Below, one piece after another: positions 1 through 7,498 of a DNA stretch of 22,550 bases. Position numbers and translations under genes: made by a program. Origin of the DNA: a virus. Each line of letters starts with the position of its first letter. The stretch's first letter is position 1. Under the pieces are notes generated by a model, which was given only the letters and a program-made list of their open reading frames with translations, ran no database searches and was not told where the DNA came from. The stretch lies in IMG/VR virus record IMGVR_UViG_3300008266_000522, positions 1-22,550 of that record. One strand, given 5' to 3'.

Positions 1-2
1 AC

Positions 3-86
3 GTTCTAGAAGAAGCTAATGCTGCTGATAGTTCTATTTCTATAGAGGATTTATTACAAAAACAAGATGACAAACAAAAAGAATGA
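3..86 (+). CDS. C-terminal end of an unknown protein (partial)
   Basis: The third frame is open from the left edge of the window to a TGA at 84-86, giving the last 27 residues of a protein that begins outside the window. The tail is acidic and polar (EEANAADSS, then a QKQDDKQKE end) and carries no recognisable motif. It overlaps the start of the sigma factor gene by 20 bases, the same tight packing seen among the genes that follow, which is the main reason to believe it is real. Function unknown. Confidence 0.45.
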   Translation, partial: VLEEANAADSSISIEDLLQKQDDKQKE

Positions 87-708
87 TATTTTTAAGCGCA
101 AACATATTTCAGAAAGTGATTTTCTACAAGCTTTAGACGTTATTAGTAAAAAATTAATCTATAAATTTAAATTTGGTTATCATGAAATTGAGGATATGAA
201 GCAACAAGCAGCAATATTTGCTCTTGAAGGATTAGAAAATTACGATAATAAGCGCCCACTAGAAAACTTTCTGTGGACCCATGTGCGAAATCGGCTCTTT
301 AACTTTAAAAGAGATAATTATTTTCGCCCAGATAATGTTTGTGTGGGATGTCCATTTCATGATCCTAAAAATTTAAAATCGACTAATCAGTGTTCCAAAT
401 ACAAAAATAAAAATGATTGTTCAATATATTCTCAGTGGGAAAATCGTAACAATACTAAAAAAAACCTAATGAAAACCACCACTATAGAAAACGATCAAAA
501 TAAATCGGCCGACCCACAAGATATTCTTTACCACATATCCAATAATGAACTACTATCATTCATAGAAAACAACCTAGAGCTTAAGTATCGTGAAACATAT
601 TTGAGGCTCAAGGGGGGTGGAAAAGTGAGCAAATCAGATTTACTCAAATTACAGGACCATATTTCTCACATCTTGCAAAATAATAATATTAACACGGATA
701 CTCTATGA
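67..708 (+). CDS. RNA polymerase sigma factor, phage late type
   Basis: A 213-residue protein resembling the sigma-70 family, expected to direct host RNA polymerase to phage promoters. Residues about 36-84 look like region 2: an acidic helix (EIEDMKQQAAIFALEGLENYD) followed by a FLWTHVRNRLFNFKRDN helix, the part of sigma factors that binds core polymerase and the -10 element. A cysteine cluster follows (C92, C95, C109, C118), which could bind zinc. Residues about 160-205 are a helical tail ending in basic, HTH-like sequence that may stand in for region 4. The gene ends in an ATGA overlap with the next gene. Encoding a sigma factor next to structural genes recalls gp55 of T4, which drives late transcription; the repeated GGTGTATA element downstream is a candidate target (inference). 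The family call is fairly safe; the promoter assignment is not shown. Confidence 0.75.
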   Translation: MTNKKNDIFKRKHISESDFLQALDVISKKLIYKFKFGYHEIEDMKQQAAIFALEGLENYDNKRPLENFLWTHVRNRLFNFKRDNYFRPDNVCVGCPFHDPKNLKSTNQCSKYKNKNDCSIYSQWENRNNTKKNLMKTTTIENDQNKSADPQDILYHISNNELLSFIENNLELKYRETYLRLKGGGKVSKSDLLKLQDHISHILQNNNINTDTL

Positions 709-1520
709 CTAAAAAACGTGGCCAATTAAGCTTAGATGAAGAAAAGTTTATACGAGATAATGTGAAAAAATTATCCATAGATGATATAGCATCCCAACTT
801 AATCGTAATGCTGCTCCTGTTAAAAGATACATTGTGGAAAATAGGCTATTAGAAGATAATGATATTTTGAATGATGAGGAATATTTAAAGCACAAATTAC
901 ACAGTAAAACTTTTTGGAATGAAATTAAAAAGCAATTTGATAATGAGAGCGGCGAATTAGAATATTTTGAAAGCGTATGGATTAATCTTATTAGACAATT
1001 CAGAGAAGACGTTTTACCAGCAGAAGAACTACAAATTAAGCAATTTATCACAATAGATATTTTGATTAATCGAAGCATGAAAGAGCGCAAACGACATATT
1101 GCCGAAACAGAAAAACTACAAGTTGAAGTAGATAAAATTTATGCTTTACCAGAAACTCAAAGAGATATTCCCAGACTAACTAATCTTGAAACTCAATTAG
1201 GATTTGCTCGTAATAGCATTGCTAACTATACTAATGAATATACCAAGCTATTAAACGAACAGCAAAAAATTAGCAAAGATCTCAAGGCCACACGTGAACA
1301 AAGAATCAAAAGAATAGAAGACGGTAAAAGTAGCTGGGTTGGTTTAATACGCATGTTGGAGGACGAAGAAATTCGTGAAAAAGAAGGACGCGAGATGGAA
1401 ATTATTCGTTTAGCCACAGAAAAGGCAGTATCAGATTTACATTCGTATCACGAGTTTGCAGACCAAACTGTGGATCGACCATTCCTAACGCCAGAAAGTG
1501 TCATTACTAATGAGCAATAA
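705..1520 (+). CDS. HTH and coiled-coil protein, probable terminase small subunit
   Basis: A 271-residue protein starting in an ATGA overlap with the sigma gene. Residues about 8-46 read as a helix-turn-helix (LSIDDIASQLNRNAAPVKRYI), the type that opens many small terminase subunits and other DNA-binding proteins. Residues about 120-245 are rich in E, K, R and Q with few prolines and look like long helices or a coiled coil, suitable for oligomerisation. In small terminases the N-terminal domain recognises the packaging site and the helical part forms the ring that passes DNA to the large subunit. Position a few genes upstream of the large terminase in one coupled block supports that role, but other DNA-binding roles are possible. 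Its 3' end overlaps the start of the gmd-like gene by 11 bases. Confidence 0.45.
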   Translation: MTKKRGQLSLDEEKFIRDNVKKLSIDDIASQLNRNAAPVKRYIVENRLLEDNDILNDEEYLKHKLHSKTFWNEIKKQFDNESGELEYFESVWINLIRQFREDVLPAEELQIKQFITIDILINRSMKERKRHIAETEKLQVEVDKIYALPETQRDIPRLTNLETQLGFARNSIANYTNEYTKLLNEQQKISKDLKATREQRIKRIEDGKSSWVGLIRMLEDEEIREKEGREMEIIRLATEKAVSDLHSYHEFADQTVDRPFLTPESVITNEQ

Positions 1521-2499
1521 AGTAGCAATAGTATCAGGAATATCAGGACAAGATGGTTCCTACTTAGCAGAGTTTTTATTAAATTTAGATTATAGGGTGA
1601 TCGGGTTGGTGAGAAGATGTAGTAATCCAAACTTATCTAGAATTGAACATATTTTAAATAGGCCACAGCTCAAATTAGAAGAATTTGACTTAACTGATAG
1701 TGCTTCTTGTTCAGGTATACTACAAAAATATCAGCCTGATGAGTTCTATAATTTAGCTGCTCAGAGTCATGTTGGAACATCTTTTAGTCAGCCTACTACA
1801 ACGCTAAGCATAAATACTTTAGGAGTAATTAATATACTAGAAAGTATTAGAGTTTCATCACCTGCAACACGTCTTTATCAAGCTAGTACTAGCGAAATGT
1901 TTGGTTGTAGTTTTAGTGCTCAGGATGATATCAAATTTCAAAACGAACAAACGCCCATGATACCACAAAGCCCCTATGGAGTTGCTAAGTTAGCTTCCCA
2001 TAACCTTCTACGCATTTACCGATCCTCATACAACATCCATGCATCATCTGGCATATTATTTAATCATGAAAGTCCAAGAAGAGGTGAGAATTTTGTTACA
2101 CGCAAAATTACAAAATATATTGGACAATTAGTAAATCATAAAATACATACTAGATTAAATCTTGGTAATTTAATGGCTAAAAGAGATTGGGGACACGCGA
2201 AGGATTATGTTAGGGCTATGCATATGATGTTACAAACAGATCAGGGCGACGATTATGTTGTCTCCACAGGATCTACGCATTCGGTCCAAGAATTTTTAGT
2301 TAAAGCATTTAAAATTGTTAATTTAAATTGGGAAGATTATGTGTCTATAGATCCTACTTTATATAGACCAGCAGAAGTAGAATATTTGAATGGCGATAGT
2401 TCTAAGATTCGAAATCTACTGGGTTGGAAACCAGAATATTCATTTGATGATTTAGTAGAAGAAATGGTACATCATGATATTAAGTGTGCAAATGTTTAG
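1510..2499 (+). CDS. gmd: GDP-mannose 4,6-dehydratase
   Basis: A 329-residue short-chain dehydrogenase/reductase (extended NDP-sugar family) that converts GDP-D-mannose to GDP-4-keto-6-deoxymannose, the entry point to GDP-fucose, GDP-rhamnose and related sugars. The N-terminal NAD(P)-binding loop is GISGQDGSYLAE (about residue 10). The active site is present: an S/T-rich segment ASTSEMFG (about 125-132) and YGVAK with Y156 and K160. The family hallmarks FNHESPRRGENFVTRKI and LGNLMAKRDWGHAKDY are intact, so it looks functional and full length. The ATG at 1510 is preferred over a GTG four codons upstream at 1498 because the protein then begins directly with the Rossmann strand; it overlaps the previous gene by 11 bases. 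A sugar-nucleotide enzyme inside a packaging block is an auxiliary metabolic gene, perhaps for altering host surface glycans or decorating virions (inference). Confidence 0.92.
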   Translation: MSNKVAIVSGISGQDGSYLAEFLLNLDYRVIGLVRRCSNPNLSRIEHILNRPQLKLEEFDLTDSASCSGILQKYQPDEFYNLAAQSHVGTSFSQPTTTLSINTLGVINILESIRVSSPATRLYQASTSEMFGCSFSAQDDIKFQNEQTPMIPQSPYGVAKLASHNLLRIYRSSYNIHASSGILFNHESPRRGENFVTRKITKYIGQLVNHKIHTRLNLGNLMAKRDWGHAKDYVRAMHMMLQTDQGDDYVVSTGSTHSVQEFLVKAFKIVNLNWEDYVSIDPTLYRPAEVEYLNGDSSKIRNLLGWKPEYSFDDLVEEMVHHDIKCANV

Positions 2500-2755
2500 A
2501 AATTTTCAAGATCCCATATATAAAGAATGGAGAAAGAAAGTTTATACAAGAGATAATCATCAATGTCAATGGCCTGGGTGTCAAAAAAAACGACAATTAA
2601 ACGCCCACCATATTAAAAATTGGGCTCAATTTCCAGGATTACGATTTGTAATAGATAATGGTATTACACTATGTAGACAACATCATGATTCTATAAAAGG
2701 TATGGAAGAGTCATATGCGTCTACTTTTATGAGAATAATAGCGAGCAAAAAATGA
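2492..2755 (+). CDS. HNH endonuclease
   Basis: A small HNH (beta-beta-alpha metal) nuclease of 87 residues from the ATG at 2492. It carries a CQWPGC knuckle, the LNAHHIKNW core with the catalytic histidine, and NGITLCRQHH with the last metal-binding residues. An alternative ATG at 2474 adds six residues and has a slightly better purine-rich stretch before it; I prefer 2492 because the protein then starts with the MFRNFQDPIYKEWR segment usual for this type. The start overlaps the end of the gmd-like gene and the stop forms an ATGA overlap with the next gene. HNH proteins beside large terminases are known to assist terminase cutting in some phages (HK97 gp74 type). It could instead be a free-standing homing nuclease, but translational coupling argues for a resident gene. 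Confidence 0.85.
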   Translation: MFRNFQDPIYKEWRKKVYTRDNHQCQWPGCQKKRQLNAHHIKNWAQFPGLRFVIDNGITLCRQHHDSIKGMEESYASTFMRIIASKK

Positions 2756-3222
2756 ATACAGATGATTTTACTATTATTATTGATACCAGAGAGCAACATC
2801 CGTGGAAATTTCCATACAATGCTAAAGCCAATAAAAAATTAGATACTGGCGATTATAGTATAGAAGGCTTAGAAAATATTCTATGTATAGAGCGTAAAAA
2901 TGGCATAGCTGAAATAGCTAATAATATGACAGAACCAAGATTTAAAGATGTAATAGAACGTATGAAACAGTATAAACACGCATATATTCTCATAGAATGC
3001 CACTACGATCAAATGATGAACTATCCAATAGGCTCAGACGTTCCAAAAAAAACATGGTCAAAAATCAAAATTAGTCCAGCATTCATACTAAAGTTCCTAA
3101 CAGAACTATCTGTGCATCATAATATTCATGTTGTTTTTTGTGGTTCTCCAGAATGGGCAGAAAAAACAGCACTTTCCATCATGAAAAGAGTTTATAATCT
3201 ATATGGGCTTAATCAAGGATAA
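2752..3222 (+). CDS. ERCC4-type (XPF/Mus81-like) nuclease
   Basis: A 156-residue single-domain protein with the ERCC4 nuclease signature: DTREQ (D11, R13), GDYS (D34), and IERKN (E47, R48, K49), which together form the metal-dependent active site of XPF/Mus81 family enzymes. These cut branched or flap DNA. The protein is only the nuclease domain; no helix-hairpin-helix or helicase part is present. It starts in an ATGA overlap with the HNH gene, and its end overlaps the large terminase start by 20 bases, so its dose is tied to packaging. A role in trimming branched concatemers before or during packaging would fit (inference); a role in recombination or repair is the alternative. Confidence 0.85.
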   Translation: MNTDDFTIIIDTREQHPWKFPYNAKANKKLDTGDYSIEGLENILCIERKNGIAEIANNMTEPRFKDVIERMKQYKHAYILIECHYDQMMNYPIGSDVPKKTWSKIKISPAFILKFLTELSVHHNIHVVFCGSPEWAEKTALSIMKRVYNLYGLNQG

Positions 3223-5242
3223 ACACATATTTGATGACGCATGGCTTGGCCTTGGCGATTTATCAAAAATTATCATTCCTAAAAACCCTATGATCTATAG
3301 GTCCAAGAATGATATAGAAAATCCCGATTTGCATCTATTAAGATTAATGAAAAATCCAGAATATTTTGGTATGACGGTTAAATTATTATTTGGCATAGAA
3401 CTGCACCCCATTCAAATAGCCATACTGCAAGAATTTTGGATACGTCCATTTCCTATGTATATTGCTAGTCGTGGTTGGGGAAAAAGTTTTTTATTAGCCT
3501 TATATGCTGTATTAAAATGCATATTTTATCCTGGAACTAAAATAGTTATTGTGGGCGCGGCTTTTCGTCAAAGTAAAATTATCTTTGAATATATGGAAAA
3601 TATATGGAGAACTAGTTCCATATTGCGTAGTATTTTTAATGGTAATGATGATGGTCCACGACGAGATGTTGACAGATGCACTATCAGACTTGGTGATAGT
3701 TGGGCTGTGGCTATCCCAATGGGCGACGGTAGTAAGATTAGAGGTCTTAGAGCACATATTATTATTGCAGACGAATTTGCTAGTATTAGTCCTGATATTT
3801 ATGAAACAGTAGTCTCAGGATTCGCTGCTGTTAGTGCTAGTCCTATACAGAATGTTAAAGAAGAAGCGAAAAAGAAAGCGATGAAAGCAGCAGGATTATG
3901 GAATAATGAATTAGAAGCACTAGAATATAAAATGGGTAATCAGGCTATTATTAGTGGCACTGCTGATTATGCATTCAAACATTTTGCTAGCTATTGGAGA
4001 AGATATAAAGCTATTATAGAAAGCCAAGGAGATCAACATAAACTAGAGGAGATTTTTAAGGGTGAAGTTCCTAATAATTTTAACTGGAAAGATTATAGTA
4101 TTATCCGCATTCCATATGAATTAATACCTACAGGATTTATGGATGATAAACAGGTTGCACGAGCCAAAGCAACTATTCATACTGGTATATATAATATGGA
4201 ATATGCTGCTTGTTTTACAGCAGATAGCGATGGATTTTTTAAGCGTAGCCTTATAGAAAGTTGTGTTACAGACAATAAAAAGGATATAATCTTACCCATG
4301 AGTGGTAAAGTAGTATTCGATGCTACTATAAAAGGAGATATTAATAAACAATATATTTATGGTATTGATCCCGCCTCTGAACAGGACAATTTTAGTATAG
4401 TTATTCTAGAATTATATAAAGATCATAGTCGCATTGTCTATTGTTGGACTACTAATAGAAGTAATTTTAAAGAAAGACAAAAAACAGGATTAGTTGCAGA
4501 ACACGATTTTTATAGTTTTTGTGCTAAAAAGATTCGTAGTTTAATGCATACTTTTCCTCCTGTGCGAATAGGTATGGACGCTCAAGGTGGTGGAGTTGCT
4601 ATTGAAGAAGCTTTACACGATCCTCAAAATTTAAATGATGGCGAACAATTAATATGGCCAGTTATTGATTATGATAAATCTAAGGACACAGATAATCAGG
4701 TTGGTTTACATATTTTAGAACTGGTACAATTTGCACGAGCAGATTGGACAGCACAGGCTAATCATGGATTACGCAAAGACTTGGAAGATAAAGCTTTATT
4801 GTTTCCACGATTTGATAATCTTACACTAGGTTTAGCGCTAGAAAATGAAGGCAAGGACATATTAGCTACAGATCTCAGCAGTCCCTTGTATGATAGTTTA
4901 AGTGAGTGTATTCTAGAAATAGAAGAATTAAAGAATGAATTAACTACGATTGTAATGACACATACTAGTGGAGCTTCTGGATCAAGAGATCGGTGGGATA
5001 CTCCTGAAGTAAAGACGGCAAATGGCAGAAAAGGCAGATTAAGAAAAGACCGATATAGCTCCTTGGTAATTGCTAATATGTTAGCAAGACAAATGAATAG
5101 GGTTTTATCTGGTCCAGAATATAATGTTATAGGAGGATCCACTAAGGATGGTGGCAAGATAAGCGGCCAATTATACAAAGGGCCTGAGTGGTTTACATCA
5201 GCCGCCAATGAAGAAGGTATTTATGGTGGCATATATAGATAA
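3203..5242 (+). CDS. terL: Terminase large subunit
   Basis: The 679-residue packaging motor: it uses ATP to pump phage DNA into the prohead and cuts the concatemer. The ATPase half has Walker A SRGWGKS (89-95) and Walker B IIIADEF (186-192) with the catalytic glutamate E191. The C-terminal RNase H-like nuclease half has GIDPASEQDN (D389) and RIGMDAQGGG (D459), with a further acidic site likely around D564-E568 (YDSLSE). The region 218-245, between the two halves, is charged and probably a linker insertion. The start ATG at 3203 overlaps the ERCC4 gene by 20 bases and has no strong ribosome site, suggesting translational coupling. No terminator is seen after it; the next gene has its own candidate promoter at 5247. 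Confidence 0.95.
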   Translation: MGLIKDKHIFDDAWLGLGDLSKIIIPKNPMIYRSKNDIENPDLHLLRLMKNPEYFGMTVKLLFGIELHPIQIAILQEFWIRPFPMYIASRGWGKSFLLALYAVLKCIFYPGTKIVIVGAAFRQSKIIFEYMENIWRTSSILRSIFNGNDDGPRRDVDRCTIRLGDSWAVAIPMGDGSKIRGLRAHIIIADEFASISPDIYETVVSGFAAVSASPIQNVKEEAKKKAMKAAGLWNNELEALEYKMGNQAIISGTADYAFKHFASYWRRYKAIIESQGDQHKLEEIFKGEVPNNFNWKDYSIIRIPYELIPTGFMDDKQVARAKATIHTGIYNMEYAACFTADSDGFFKRSLIESCVTDNKKDIILPMSGKVVFDATIKGDINKQYIYGIDPASEQDNFSIVILELYKDHSRIVYCWTTNRSNFKERQKTGLVAEHDFYSFCAKKIRSLMHTFPPVRIGMDAQGGGVAIEEALHDPQNLNDGEQLIWPVIDYDKSKDTDNQVGLHILELVQFARADWTAQANHGLRKDLEDKALLFPRFDNLTLGLALENEGKDILATDLSSPLYDSLSECILEIEELKNELTTIVMTHTSGASGSRDRWDTPEVKTANGRKGRLRKDRYSSLVIANMLARQMNRVLSGPEYNVIGGSTKDGGKISGQLYKGPEWFTSAANEEGIYGGIYR

Positions 5243-5246
5243 TTAT

Positions 5247-5254
5247 GGTGTATA
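5247..5254 (+). promoter_or_regulatory. Candidate late promoter element GGTGTATA, portal unit
   Basis: The octamer GGTGTATA lies just after the large terminase stop, in the 54-base gap before the portal gene, 42 bases upstream of its ATG. It is one of four copies at gene junctions in this window. By analogy with compact late promoters of T4-like phages it may act as a sigma-directed -10 element. There is no experimental support here. Confidence 0.5.
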
Positions 5255-5296
5255 AGTTAATACTAATATAATACAATTACAAAGATATTAAAAAAT

Positions 5297-7480
5297 ATGG
5301 CTAAACAACACTCAAAAAATCAGATTATTCAGAATGCTCAAATTGTTGATGAGTCTGCTTATGTTACATGGGGTGATGATCTTGATAGTAAAGAAAAAGC
5401 TCTAAAAGCCTCATCAGAATCTTTATCAGAATATAATGTTGTAGAAAGAACCACAGCCAGACGCACCAGATTAGATTTTTCTAACTTAGATACTAATGTT
5501 GGTGGTCGTCCGGGATTAACTCGTAATGATTATTATGCTTTTAGACCAGAAGAAGCTGTTCCCACCAAAATCAAGGGAATCATATACCATGCTGATGATA
5601 TATATCAAAGAGTTGGTCTAGTTCGAAATGTTATAGATTTGATGGGTGATTTTGCTAGCCAAGGTATTCGCATAGTTCACCCAAATAAAAGAATAGAACG
5701 ATTTTATAAGGCATGGTTCAAAAAAATTAATGGTAAAGATCGTAGTGAAAGATTTTTAAATAATTTATATCGTACAGGTAATGTTGTTCTGAACAGACAA
5801 ACTGCTAAACTAAATAATAAAATTACCGATAAAATGTATCGAGCTACGGCAGCAGCAGATATCCCTGATCCTGAAGATGAAGATATTACAATTAATAAAA
5901 AAGAAATTCCATGGAAATATACCTTTATTGATCCTGCTTATGTGGAAGTTATGGGTGGATCATTAGCGTCATTCACTAATAAAAAACTATATGGAGTTAT
6001 ATTACCATCTCCATTACGCAAGATTATTAATAGTCCTAAAAATGAGATAGAAAAAGAAATTATTAATCAATTACCGGCAGACATTATAGAGGCCGCAAAG
6101 ACACGTAAGCCCTATCTATTAAATGCCGACAAGACGATAGTATATCACTATAAAAAAGACGATTGGCAAGCCTGGGCATATCCTATGATTTATGCCATTA
6201 TGGATGATATTACAGTAATAGAAAAGCTAAAATTAGCAGATATGTGCGCTCTAGATGGAGCGGTTTCAAATTTAAGAATTTTTAAATTAGGCAGTCTAGA
6301 ACATAAAATTGCACCCACTAAAGCAGCAGCCGCTAAATTATCGGCAATATTAAGCAATAATGTGGGAGGTGGAACAATGGATCTGGTATGGGGTCCAGAT
6401 ATTGAACTAATAGAGAGCAATACTAATGTTCATCAGTTTTTGGGTGAAGGTAAATATATACCACATCTTAACTCTGTATATGCTGGATTAGGTATTCCTC
6501 CAACACTTACTGGTACTTTCGGAGCATCTGGAACTACTAATAATTTTATTAGCTTAAAAACTCTTACACAAAGATTACAGTATGGTAGGGATGTATTAGT
6601 GAATTTTTGGGATAAAGAAATCGAGATTGTACAAAAAGCTATGGGCTTTAAGTATGCTGCTAAAATAGAATTTGATAGAATGGATTTAAGCAATGAAGAC
6701 GCAGAAAAAGCTTTACTTATACAGCTTGCAGATAGAAGCGTAATTAGTGATGAATTATTGCAAATGAAATTCGGCATAGATCCTGTTATGGAAAAGTTTA
6801 GAATTAATAGAGAAGATAGAGACAGAAATGCTAATCGCATGGTGCAAAAAGCCGGTCCATATTATGATGCCAATTTTGAAAATGGTCTTAAAAAGATTGC
6901 TTTACAATTAGGTATTGTCACACCAAGTCAGGTTGGTTTGGAATTAGAGCCTAAAAAGAGAGGAGAGATCACTGGATTAGAAATGAAAGCGCAGTTTCCA
7001 GCAGCGCCAAAGATTGGTAATAGTCCTAATTCCAGTAGTGGACCCATAGGAGTATCTGGTCAAGGCCGCCCCAAAAATAGTAAAGACTCTAAACAAAGAA
7101 AAGAAAAAGATTTTTCGCCAAGAACAGGAGCATCATTAGCATTGTGGGCAAATGAAGCTCAAGATAAAATAAGTGAAATTGTTAATCCAATGTTATTAGA
7201 ATTTTATCAAAAAGATAATCTTAGAAAACTGTCTGCTAAAGAAAGTAAAGAATTAGATGATTTTAAGACTAAAATTCTTTTAAATATACAAGCCTACTCC
7301 AAAATTGATGAACATAGTGTAAATAAAGCTATTAGTAATATTGATGATCAAAATATTATGATTCAATTTAATAGTTTAAATTATTGGATTAAACAAATTA
7401 GTGGTGAACTTGATAAAATATTAAACATAGACGAGATTAAAAGCCTGAAGTCATCTTTTTATGCAACGGTGTATACCTAA
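5297..7480 (+). CDS. Portal protein
   Basis: A 727-residue protein directly after the large terminase, the usual portal position. Portals form a twelve-fold ring at one capsid vertex through which DNA enters and to which the neck attaches. The central part has portal-like segments: GGGTMDLVWGPDIELIES (358-374), then LNSVYAGLGIPPTLTG and NNFISLKTLTQRLQYGRDVLVNFWDKEI (391-442), the long helical stem and crown region. After about residue 560 there is an extension: a flexible basic, G/S/P-rich linker (GRPKNSKDSKQRKEK, 590-604) and a helical tail (612-727), making it longer than many siphovirus portals. The start has only a weak purine run before it. Its final codons contain the candidate promoter of the next unit. 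Assigned from position and these segments. Confidence 0.85.
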   Translation: MAKQHSKNQIIQNAQIVDESAYVTWGDDLDSKEKALKASSESLSEYNVVERTTARRTRLDFSNLDTNVGGRPGLTRNDYYAFRPEEAVPTKIKGIIYHADDIYQRVGLVRNVIDLMGDFASQGIRIVHPNKRIERFYKAWFKKINGKDRSERFLNNLYRTGNVVLNRQTAKLNNKITDKMYRATAAADIPDPEDEDITINKKEIPWKYTFIDPAYVEVMGGSLASFTNKKLYGVILPSPLRKIINSPKNEIEKEIINQLPADIIEAAKTRKPYLLNADKTIVYHYKKDDWQAWAYPMIYAIMDDITVIEKLKLADMCALDGAVSNLRIFKLGSLEHKIAPTKAAAAKLSAILSNNVGGGTMDLVWGPDIELIESNTNVHQFLGEGKYIPHLNSVYAGLGIPPTLTGTFGASGTTNNFISLKTLTQRLQYGRDVLVNFWDKEIEIVQKAMGFKYAAKIEFDRMDLSNEDAEKALLIQLADRSVISDELLQMKFGIDPVMEKFRINREDRDRNANRMVQKAGPYYDANFENGLKKIALQLGIVTPSQVGLELEPKKRGEITGLEMKAQFPAAPKIGNSPNSSSGPIGVSGQGRPKNSKDSKQRKEKDFSPRTGASLALWANEAQDKISEIVNPMLLEFYQKDNLRKLSAKESKELDDFKTKILLNIQAYSKIDEHSVNKAISNIDDQNIMIQFNSLNYWIKQISGELDKILNIDEIKSLKSSFYATVYT
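7468..7475 (+). promoter_or_regulatory. Candidate late promoter element GGTGTATA, capsid unit
   Basis: GGTGTATA overlaps the last codons of the portal gene and sits 23 bases before the ATG of the protease/scaffold gene. The spacing is shorter than at the other three junctions because the gene gap is only 18 bases. It would drive the protease-scaffold, decoration and capsid genes up to the terminator at about 10475. Confidence 0.4.
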
Positions 7481-7498
7481 TTAATTAAGGGAATATTT

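Noticed and set aside
833-841. TGTGGAAAA (a DnaA-box-like match) in the small terminase candidate
   Set aside because: A single match within coding sequence with no partner nearby; expected by chance.
1498-1509. GTG start giving four extra residues to the gmd-like protein
   Set aside because: The ATG at 1510 places the Rossmann strand directly at the N-terminus and is the more usual codon; no better ribosome site favours the GTG.
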